Source: JAGVIE01 sp964520905
Lineage (GTDB): Bacteria; Bacteroidota; Ignavibacteria; UBA10030; SZUA-254
Assembly: GCA_964520905.1 (NCBI GenBank)
Contig: CAZFQL010000026.1
Span: 1 to 22,605 of the forward strand
Length of the DNA stretch: 22,605 nucleotides
Direction of reading: 5' to 3'
Part shown: positions 16,225 to 22,605 of the stretch, one piece after another
How the letters are laid out: each line of letters opens with the position of its first letter
Numbering within the stretch: the stretch's first letter is position 1
Program-made: the position numbers and the translations under genes
The notes under the pieces: model-generated
Told to the model about the DNA's origin: nothing
Seen by the model: only the letters and a program-made list of their open reading frames with translations
The model's database searches: none

Positions 16225-17642
16225 AACTTTGCCTGTCAATAACGCCCAATTCAATGCGAGAAGCACTGAGGATACTTCAAGAGCATCGGACTACTGCTGA
16301 GTTGATTGAGGTTCGCATCGATGGAATCCGGGATTTGAATCTCGCTCAGCTTATGCGTCAGCCAAGACCTAGACTTATAATCACCAATCGAAAAAAAGAT
16401 GAAGGCGGAAAGTTCATCGGTTCTGCAAACCAACAATATGAAATATTATCTGAGGCAATTCGACTTGGCGCTGATTATGTCGATGTTGAGTATAGCTGGG
16501 GAGAAAAGTTTATAAAGAATCTTCTTTCTCAATCAAACAAAATAAAAATAATCTGTTCATATCATAATTTTGAAGAAACGCCTAAGAATATTGGTCAACT
16601 GTATCAGCGGATGCAAAAAACAGGCGCACACATCATCAAGATCGCGACAACTGCGAACGACATCACTGATAACAAATTGATCTTCGATCTCCTCAAACAA
16701 TCACGCAAGGACCGACAAAAATTGATCGCTCTTTGCATGGGTGAAGCTGGTGAAATCAGCAGAATTCTCGGCGGTAAGTTCGGAAGTTATTTTACTTACG
16801 CTTCCATAACTGATCAAGATAAAACAGCCGATGGTCAATTGATGTACGATGAATTGATCAATCTATATTGTGCTGATCAAATAAATCACTATACAAAAGT
16901 TTTTGGACTTGTTGGAAATCCGGTCAAGCACAGCAAAGGCATCTATTTCCACAACAAAATATTTTCAAGAAAACGGCTGAATGCTGTTTATGTGAACTTC
17001 TTAGTTAACGATCTTACGGAATATCTCTCAAAGTTCCATAATATATTTACTGGGCTTAGTATTACAATGCCTTTTAAAGAAGAAATCATGCACCAACTTG
17101 ATGAGATAGAAATCAAGGCGGTAAGGTTAGAAGTTTTCAACACCATAATTAACAGAAATGGTAAGCTGATTGGTTTCAATACTGATCTTCCTGCTATAGT
17201 TTCACTTCTTAAGAAGCGAACAAACCTAAGAGGTAAAAATGTTATCGTTCTTGGAACAGGCGCAACTGCAAAAACAATGGCATTTGCTGCGATAATAAAT
17301 AAATGTCGGACAACTATCGTTGGACGTAATCCGAGCAAAGCTGAAATGCTTGCAAAAGAAATTGGCTGTGAATGGACAACGTTTGATAATCTTCAATCAC
17401 TAACTCCAGATATATTGATGAATGGAACTTCTGTTGGAATGAAAGAGAACGGACAGAATAATATCGTTCCAAAAAGTTTTTTTAAAAAAGATATGTTAGT
17501 TTTTGATGCGGTCTACAATCATGTTATGACTCCACTTCTCCAAGATGCAGTTGAAGCCGGATGCAAAATCATCACCGGCTTGGAGTTATTTGAAAAGCAG
17601 GCACAACTTCAGTCGAAATATTTTATTGAAAGTATGAAATGA
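16221..17642 (+). CDS. aroDE: Fused type I 3-dehydroquinate dehydratase / shikimate dehydrogenase
   Basis: The 473-residue bifunctional enzyme covers shikimate steps 3 and 4. Residues 1-215 form a type I dehydroquinase: Glu30/Arg32/Asp34 (IEVRIDG), His115 (CSYHNFEETP) and Schiff-base Lys140 (HIIKIATTAND), with Arg181 for the carboxylate. Residues 225-473 form an AroE-type dehydrogenase: catalytic Lys286 (TMPFKEE), Asn307 (FNTI), Asp322 (FNTD), nucleotide loop GTGATA (345-350), VGRNPSK (367-373) and NGTSVGM (401-407). The usual shikimate-binding HSxSP reads HSKGI (237-241), so the second Ser and the Pro are replaced. Plants and Chlamydiae have a similar domain order. Start and stop overlap both neighbours by 4 nt. 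Confidence 0.94.
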   Translation: MKLCLSITPNSMREALRILQEHRTTAELIEVRIDGIRDLNLAQLMRQPRPRLIITNRKKDEGGKFIGSANQQYEILSEAIRLGADYVDVEYSWGEKFIKNLLSQSNKIKIICSYHNFEETPKNIGQLYQRMQKTGAHIIKIATTANDITDNKLIFDLLKQSRKDRQKLIALCMGEAGEISRILGGKFGSYFTYASITDQDKTADGQLMYDELINLYCADQINHYTKVFGLVGNPVKHSKGIYFHNKIFSRKRLNAVYVNFLVNDLTEYLSKFHNIFTGLSITMPFKEEIMHQLDEIEIKAVRLEVFNTIINRNGKLIGFNTDLPAIVSLLKKRTNLRGKNVIVLGTGATAKTMAFAAIINKCRTTIVGRNPSKAEMLAKEIGCEWTTFDNLQSLTPDILMNGTSVGMKENGQNNIVPKSFFKKDMLVFDAVYNHVMTPLLQDAVEAGCKIITGLELFEKQAQLQSKYFIESMK

Positions 17643-18910
17643 TAGAAGATATAAGAACAATTCGACCAACAAAAACTGTGGATGCTGAGATTCAGGTCCC
17701 TCCTTCTAAGAGTTACACTAACCGCGTATTAATAGCCGCGGCACTTGCAGATGGAATATCCAATATCCATCATCCATCGAAAAGCGATGACTCCACAATT
17801 TTAGTAGAAGCTTTGAGGAAGTTTGGAATCACGATTAATGATTATGGCGATAAACTCGAAATCCACGGCTCGAATGGAAAATTGAAAGCACCAATATCTG
17901 AAATCTTTATTGGAAATGCAGGCACTGCAATGCGGTTTCTTGCATCGTTCGCTTGTTTGGTTGAAGGAGAAACGATTTTAACCGGTGATGAGCAAATGAA
18001 TAAACGTCCGATCAGTGATTTAGTCAATGCACTCATATCTAACGGCATCAAATGCTCTTGCCAAAATGGTTTTCCTCCTGTTAAAATCCATGGGGGGAAT
18101 TTTTCAGGTGGAAGAATTAATGTTGATGCTACCATAAGTAGTCAGTTTGTCTCATCTATCCTACTCTCATCTCCCTATGCTAAGCGAACAGTAACACTTC
18201 ATGTGATCGGAAAGTTAAGTTCGATGCCGTACGTTGACATGACGCTTCACGTTATGCGTTCGTTCGGTGCGATTATAGATACAGTCGAAATGAAAACATT
18301 CAACATAAATAATCAACAAAGATATATCGGACATGATTTTATAATCGAACCCGATGCGTCTTCAGCGACTTACTTCCTCGGGGCAGCGGCAATAACAAAT
18401 GGTCGTGTTCTTATCACTAATCTCACATCGGAATCGCTTCAGGGTGACATCCAATTTCTTTCAATATTATCAGACATGGGTTGCACAGTTATCAAACATG
18501 CAGAAAGCATTGAGATCCATGGAGGCAAGCTGCACGGTATTGAGGTCGATATGAACGAGATGCCCGATTGCGTACCAACACTCGCTGTTGTAGCATCATT
18601 TGCAAAAGGTTCAACCACGATTAAAAATATTGCACATGTCAGACACAAAGAGACCGACCGGCTTTCAGCGATTGCAGCAGAATTAACTAAAATCGGTGCG
18701 AGAGTAGAATTGAGCGCAGATGAACTTGTAATTCATCCACAACCCCTTCACAGCGCTGTCATCGAAACGTATAACGATCATCGAATAGCGATGAGCTTCG
18801 CCGTGGCGGGACTTCAAATCGATGGCATCAATATTATAAATCCAATGTGCGTTACAAAATCATTCCCGAATTTTTGGGAAGAATTTAAAAAGTTAGAAAA
18901 GAAGGATTAA
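17639..18910 (+). CDS. aroA: 3-phosphoshikimate 1-carboxyvinyltransferase (EPSP synthase)
   Basis: This 423-residue enzyme of step 6 transfers enolpyruvyl from PEP to shikimate 3-phosphate. It is a class I type by motifs: PPSKSYTNR with Lys24, Ser25 and Arg29; GNAGTAMR (92-99); Asp310 (MPDCVPT); RHKETDR with Glu338; NDHRIAM (379-385) and a C-terminal VTKSFPNFW. Phe100 stands where E. coli AroA has Pro101, next to the PEP/glyphosate pocket. The gene overlaps the aroD-aroE fusion by 4 nt and aroC starts 1 nt after its stop, so translation of the cluster is tightly coupled. The start ATG within ATGA is the only sensible choice given the conserved N-terminal segment. Confidence 0.97.
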   Translation: MIEDIRTIRPTKTVDAEIQVPPSKSYTNRVLIAAALADGISNIHHPSKSDDSTILVEALRKFGITINDYGDKLEIHGSNGKLKAPISEIFIGNAGTAMRFLASFACLVEGETILTGDEQMNKRPISDLVNALISNGIKCSCQNGFPPVKIHGGNFSGGRINVDATISSQFVSSILLSSPYAKRTVTLHVIGKLSSMPYVDMTLHVMRSFGAIIDTVEMKTFNINNQQRYIGHDFIIEPDASSATYFLGAAAITNGRVLITNLTSESLQGDIQFLSILSDMGCTVIKHAESIEIHGGKLHGIEVDMNEMPDCVPTLAVVASFAKGSTTIKNIAHVRHKETDRLSAIAAELTKIGARVELSADELVIHPQPLHSAVIETYNDHRIAMSFAVAGLQIDGINIINPMCVTKSFPNFWEEFKKLEKKD

Positions 18911-18911
18911 A

Positions 18912-20237
18912 ATGGCTGGAAATTCATTCGGATCATATTTTAGGATAACTACTTTCGGTGAAAGCCATGGCAAAGCCGTTGGTGTTCTCATCGATGGTGT
19001 TCGACCAAATATGAAAATATCCGAAAAAGCAATTCAACAAGAGCTAAATCGCAGAAGACCTGGACAGAGTAAAGTTACAACACCTCGAAAGGAAGCGGAT
19101 CAAGTAGAAATTTTAAGTGGAGTTTTTGAAGGAAATACTTTAGGCACACCAATTTGTCTTTTGATATGGAATAAAGACCAGGATTCAAAAGCTTACGATG
19201 GATTAAAAGACTTGCTCAGACCCGGACATGCTGGATTCACTTATCTTGCGAAGTATGGAATTCAAGATTATCGCGGCGGTGGCAGAGCGTCGGGCAGAGA
19301 AACTGCGGGGCGAGTTGCGGCTGGAGCCGTTGCGAAACATATTCTTGCGAAACAAGGAATTCAAATCTTTGCATACACAAAAGAAATCGGCGGCATTACT
19401 GCGAAGAAAATCGACCTGAAAGAAATCGAACAGAATTCCGTTCGCTGTCCAGATCGAGATGCGGCAAAAAAGATGGAAAGGAAAATTCTTCAAATCAAAA
19501 ATCAAGGTGATTCGCTTGGTGGAATAATCGAAGCGGTGGTAAAGAACTGTCCTGCCGGACTTGGCGAGCCGGTATTCGATAAACTTGAAGCCGACCTTGC
19601 AAAAGCCCTGATGTCTATTCCTGCTGTAAAGGGATTTGAGGTTGGTTCCGGTTTTTCCACATCGAAGATGAAAGGAAGCGAGCACAACGATGAATTTTTC
19701 AAAGATAAGAAAACTGGAAGAATTCATACAAAAACAAATTTTGCAGGTGGAATTTTAGGCGGAATCTCAACCGGTGAAGATATTATCATCCGTATTGCCG
19801 TCAAACCGACATCTTCCATTGGCATCGAACAAAAAACTGTTGACATCAAAGGTAAAAGACAGATTATAAAAATTGAAGGGCGGCATGACCCATGCATTTG
19901 TCCAAGAGTTGTACCGGTGGTTGAATCAATGATCGCGTTAGTACTCGTGGATCATCTGATGCGCCAAAAATTTTTACATAGCAATAAATCACTTACTTCA
20001 ATATTGAATGAAATTAGAATGATCGATGAGATGCTTGTATTGATGTTTGTCCAGCGAAGAGATTTGATAAATAAGATAAACATGCTAAAGAAAAAAGATT
20101 CTCGATCAATTATCAATTTTAAAAAAGAACTCTCTCAAATTCCAGTGATATTCTCCGCATTAAGAGACCCTGATATCGATCCTAAATTTATTAAGCATAT
20201 TTTCAAATTGATCAATACATCTTTCCTAAAGAAATAA
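18912..20237 (+). CDS. aroC: Chorismate synthase with C-terminal AroQ-type chorismate-mutase-like domain
   Basis: Residues 1-355 are a complete FMN-dependent chorismate synthase (step 7): FGESHGKAVG with His19, RPGHAGFTY with His106, GGGRASGRETAGRVAAGA (122-139) and RHDPCICPRVVPV (324-336). Most AroC proteins end near 360-390 residues; this one has 441. Residues 362-441 resemble the three-helix AroQ fold (IDEMLVLMFVQRRDLI, then a Lys-rich turn, then DPDIDPKFIKHIF). Aligned by eye to the E. coli mutase, Arg382, Lys393 and Glu406 match active-site Arg28, Lys39 and Glu52. Arg11, Asp48 and Arg51 are replaced by Leu365, Asn402 and Lys405. The domain may be active, weakened or regulatory. AAGGA lies 5 nt before the ATG. 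Confidence 0.93.
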   Translation: MAGNSFGSYFRITTFGESHGKAVGVLIDGVRPNMKISEKAIQQELNRRRPGQSKVTTPRKEADQVEILSGVFEGNTLGTPICLLIWNKDQDSKAYDGLKDLLRPGHAGFTYLAKYGIQDYRGGGRASGRETAGRVAAGAVAKHILAKQGIQIFAYTKEIGGITAKKIDLKEIEQNSVRCPDRDAAKKMERKILQIKNQGDSLGGIIEAVVKNCPAGLGEPVFDKLEADLAKALMSIPAVKGFEVGSGFSTSKMKGSEHNDEFFKDKKTGRIHTKTNFAGGILGGISTGEDIIIRIAVKPTSSIGIEQKTVDIKGKRQIIKIEGRHDPCICPRVVPVVESMIALVLVDHLMRQKFLHSNKSLTSILNEIRMIDEMLVLMFVQRRDLINKINMLKKKDSRSIINFKKELSQIPVIFSALRDPDIDPKFIKHIFKLINTSFLKK

Positions 20238-20245
20238 ATCCATAA

Positions 20246-20284
20246 AGAATTATACTCAAAACATCCGGCTAAGAGAATAATTCT
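20246..20284. repeat. Imperfect inverted repeat between aroC and the isocitrate dehydrogenase gene
   Basis: AGAATTAT (20246-20253) pairs with ATAATTCT (20277-20284); after one mismatch CTC pairs with GAG inside. It lies just after the aroC stop in a 142-nt spacer. No T run follows, so it is not a clear terminator; it could be an operator or an mRNA-end hairpin. Confidence 0.3.
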
Positions 20285-20379
20285 GACCTGTAAATTGTCA
20301 TAGCGGTAATTTCAGATAATTTTGTCAGATTCTTTTTTCTTCGTACATTACGTCATTATATTAACATAAAGAGGTAGTA

Positions 20380-21390
20380 ATGAAAACAATTACATTAATT
20401 ACGGGTGACGGAATTGGACCCGAGATTATAGCTTCTGCGGTTGAAGTTATTGAAGCTGCCGGAGTGAAAATTGATTGGGAATATCAAGAAGCTGGACTAT
20501 CTGCAATTGAAAAATATAAAGACCCATTACCCAAACACGTACTCGAATCGATTCAGCGAAATAAATTAGTGTTGAAGGGTCCACTAACAACTCCAGTTGG
20601 AACAGGATTCAGAAGTGTTAACGTTGCAATCAGAAAAGAGTTCGACTTGTATGTGAATCTTCGGCCGGTGAAATCGTTTCATGGCATCCCTTCGATATGG
20701 CACGACGTTGATTTGCTAATTTTCCGTGAGAATACGGAAGAATTCTATTCTGGAATTGAACACTACATCGATTCCGCTAAAAGTGCCGCCGAAACAATCG
20801 GGATCGTAACCCGATTTGGTTCTGAGAGAATATTGAGATTCGCATTCGACTATGCAAAAACACATAAGCGCAAAAAAGTCACGATCGTTCATAAAGCGAA
20901 CATCCTTAAGTACACCGGCGGATTATTCCTTGACGTTGGAAAAACAATGTCAAAAGAATATCCGGAAGTTGAAACAAACGATAGAATTGTAGACAACATG
21001 TCGATGCAATTAGTTATGAATCCTCATCAATTCGATGTCATCGTGACAACTAACCTCTTTGGAGATATCTTATCGGATTTATGCTCAGGTTTAGTAGGCG
21101 GATTAGGGATGGCTCCGGGCGCTAACATCGGAAAAGAAATCTCTATGTTCGAAGCAGTTCACGGCAGCGCACCTGATATAGCGGGAAAAAATATAGCTAA
21201 TCCAAGCGCAATAATATTGGCTTCAGCCATGATGCTCCGGCACATAGGTGAACTAAGTGCCGCAAATAAAATTGAAAATGCGGTTACCCGGACGATAAAA
21301 GACGGTCGTTTCCTTACTCGAGACCTAAATCCGGAGAATTCTGTAACTACAAAATTGATGGCACAGGAGATTATCAGAAATCTCGGATAA
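20380..21390 (+). CDS. icd: Isocitrate dehydrogenase, NAD-dependent type
   Basis: This 336-residue decarboxylating dehydrogenase of the isocitrate/isopropylmalate family gives 2-oxoglutarate in the TCA cycle. The substrate loop has Ser79, Asn81 and Arg85 (GFRSVNVAIR), the isocitrate pattern rather than the Glu/Leu pattern of isopropylmalate dehydrogenase. Other catalytic residues are Arg95, Arg116, Tyr123 (ENTEEFYSGIEH), Lys172 (VHKANI), Asp205, Asp229 and Asp233. HGSAPDIAGKNIANP (261-275), with Asp-Ile instead of Lys-Tyr, indicates NAD rather than NADP. The short length and ENTEEFYSG motif resemble the mitochondrial IDH3 and Thermus-like group. AGAGG lies 5 nt before the ATG. Homoisocitrate dehydrogenase is a less likely alternative. 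Confidence 0.88.
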   Translation: MKTITLITGDGIGPEIIASAVEVIEAAGVKIDWEYQEAGLSAIEKYKDPLPKHVLESIQRNKLVLKGPLTTPVGTGFRSVNVAIRKEFDLYVNLRPVKSFHGIPSIWHDVDLLIFRENTEEFYSGIEHYIDSAKSAAETIGIVTRFGSERILRFAFDYAKTHKRKKVTIVHKANILKYTGGLFLDVGKTMSKEYPEVETNDRIVDNMSMQLVMNPHQFDVIVTTNLFGDILSDLCSGLVGGLGMAPGANIGKEISMFEAVHGSAPDIAGKNIANPSAIILASAMMLRHIGELSAANKIENAVTRTIKDGRFLTRDLNPENSVTTKLMAQEIIRNLG

Positions 21391-21463
21391 TTGTTCCTTC
21401 TTTGCCTACATCCAATCAATTCATCAGATTATATGAGAAGAACTCTGACTTCCTTGATATAAT

Positions 21464-21492
21464 TTGACATTCAATTAAAATAATACGATAAT
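21464..21492 (+). promoter_or_regulatory. Promoter of the secreted-protein gene
   Basis: TTGACA (21464-21469) is followed after 17 nt by GATAAT (21487-21492): 6 of 6 and 5 of 6 matches to the sigma-70 consensus. The predicted start near 21499 gives a leader of about 32 nt with AAGGA 7 nt before the ATG at 21531. Confidence 0.7.
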
Positions 21493-21530
21493 TAGTACAT
21501 GGGAGTCAAACGATATGAAAGGACTCATAG

Positions 21531-22605
21531 ATGAAAAAATTGTACTTTGTTTTTTTCTTGCTTTTTGCTTCAACCGGGCTTGCCCAACAACGCATTCTAA
21601 TCACTCCTAATAACGACGTTATTCCTCTACAAAAAAATGAGAGTGTAGAATCTTATGTTCTTAAGAAAAACATGAGAACGCTATCGAGTACCTCTGGTGA
21701 CTGCTCAAATAAATATATTTTCGGTTATCCCACAGATTTATATGTACCGAATTGGATAAACAGCTATTATCACAAAGATGTTGCTGGCCAATGGTACGTT
21801 GCAAAAGCAGCCGGTTCAATCGATACTGTGTTCTGGTATAATAATGGTACTACTGGCGCACTTGAATCATTAGTCTATTTACGTATCTTCGAATCAAACA
21901 TAGGAAGAAGCACCATCACCGGGGATTACGGTCCCGGTATTCCACCGTATCCGGCGCCATGCCAAAGTTGGGGCTACTGGTTAAGTACCGCCGATCTGGA
22001 TCAGGGGATTGCTGCATTTCGTGAAGACGCATCGGATACAACATGGTACTCTACTATCAACGAGCTTCAGAATGGTCGTGTAGTTCCCAAATCTCGTCCA
22101 CCGTTCGAGTTAGAGAAATGGGGACAAGGTGTTGGCTATGCTGCAACACATCGCCGCGGTTTGAATAAAGTCTGGTTGGGTGTAAACGATTTACCGTGCA
22201 GTTTATCAGTTGGGGAAAAGTTTTTCATTTCATTCAGAATCAATTCTGGACCTGATCATGTAATTAGCGAAAATGAAACAAATTATACAGGATTAGGTTT
22301 ATGGAGTTCCGATCCTCTAACAACTACTGATGAAGACTGGCCCGCACGTAACTGGAAGTTTTACGAGCACGATTCGGGACCGGGTAATTGTGCCGGTACA
22401 CCAAAGGAACAAATAAAGCGCGGATGGGTCGCGCGTGGTCCTTTTACTGATGATACCCTGTCCTCCGCCACCCTTAGTATTTGGTACTCAATGACAGTAT
22501 CCACGAATGTACCGCCACAAATTAAATCAATTTATAAAGGTTACCCCGGCAATACATTTGATACAGGTCCGCAAACCGTAAAAGCAGATATATGGGACTG
22601 CGATC
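21531..22605 (+). CDS. Secreted protein, 5' part only (cut by the window end)
   Basis: An open frame of 358 codons runs from ATG 21531 to the window edge without a stop. A Sec signal peptide (residues 1-19, Lys-Lys then a Phe/Leu core, cleavage after LAQ) opens it. The start is fixed by AAGGA 7 nt upstream and a strong promoter. The mature part is rich in Trp, Tyr, Gly, Asn, Ser and Thr and holds scattered Cys (58, 144, 223, 287, 357). It looks like a beta-rich extracellular domain. After about residue 327 (VPPQIKSIYKG) the sequence resembles the start of an Ig-like or fibronectin-like module. I do not recognise the family. Long secreted proteins of this group often end in a type IX secretion sorting domain, but the C-terminus is not in the window. 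Confidence 0.8.
   Translation, partial: MKKLYFVFFLLFASTGLAQQRILITPNNDVIPLQKNESVESYVLKKNMRTLSSTSGDCSNKYIFGYPTDLYVPNWINSYYHKDVAGQWYVAKAAGSIDTVFWYNNGTTGALESLVYLRIFESNIGRSTITGDYGPGIPPYPAPCQSWGYWLSTADLDQGIAAFREDASDTTWYSTINELQNGRVVPKSRPPFELEKWGQGVGYAATHRRGLNKVWLGVNDLPCSLSVGEKFFISFRINSGPDHVISENETNYTGLGLWSSDPLTTTDEDWPARNWKFYEHDSGPGNCAGTPKEQIKRGWVARGPFTDDTLSSATLSIWYSMTVSTNVPPQIKSIYKGYPGNTFDTGPQTVKADIWDCD

Noticed and set aside
20380..21390. Isopropylmalate dehydrogenase (leuB) for the last complete gene
   Set aside because: The substrate loop has Ser79/Asn81 as in isocitrate dehydrogenases, and no leucine genes are adjacent.
1..22605. Search for defence systems, mobile elements, tRNA genes and phage genes
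   Set aside because: No transposase, integrase, toxin-antitoxin pair, nuclease-helicase set or tRNA-like cloverleaf could be supported on either strand.

Overview
The window looks like a chromosomal segment from a Gram-negative bacterium of the FCB group (Bacteroidetes/Chlorobi/Ignavibacteria). A lineage near Ignavibacteria or Chlorobi is my best inference. Evidence for an outer membrane: a small beta-barrel protein, an OmpA-like protein with thrombospondin type 3 repeats, a large TPR lipoprotein, and signal peptides ending in Ala-Gln. Several genes have clear AAGGA-type ribosome binding sites, and promoters resemble TTGACA-17-TATAAT. This fits Ignavibacteria/Chlorobi better than classical Bacteroidetes, which mostly lack Shine-Dalgarno sites and use TAnnTTTG -7 boxes. 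No tRNA, rRNA, CRISPR array, transposase or phage gene was seen, and the gene content is mostly housekeeping.

Left part (1-7.4 kb, all leftward). Positions 1-204 are AT-rich with no supportable gene. A 191-aa outer-membrane barrel gene follows, with its own consensus promoter and a strong terminator. Next is a three-gene acyl-CoA set: thiolase, 3-hydroxybutyryl-CoA dehydrogenase and acyl-CoA dehydrogenase. Beyond it lie the OmpA/TSP3 protein and transcription terminator Rho, which has a roughly 180-nt leader.

Middle (7.4-13.4 kb, leftward). A tightly packed run reads, in transcription order: large TPR/LysM-like lipoprotein, pyrK, pyrD (class 1B dihydroorotate dehydrogenase), folC. The lipoprotein most likely starts at a TTG codon at 13335 rather than the upstream ATG at 13446.

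Right part (13.5-22.6 kb, all rightward). comM (YifB family) diverges from the lipoprotein. A 121-nt spacer full of inverted and direct repeats comes next, then a translationally coupled shikimate operon: aroB, an aroD-aroE fusion, aroA, and aroC. AroC carries a C-terminal AroQ-type chorismate-mutase-like domain. Together these cover dehydroquinate synthase to chorismate and possibly prephenate; DAHP synthase and shikimate kinase are absent from the window. An NAD-type isocitrate dehydrogenase gene and the 5' part of a secreted protein, cut by the window edge, complete the segment.

The most unusual items are the AroC-AroQ fusion, the AroD-AroE fusion with an altered shikimate-binding Ser motif, the structured repeat that supplies the aroB ribosome binding site, and the TPR / LysM-like / TPR lipoprotein. 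I did not find a defence, secretion or mobile system.
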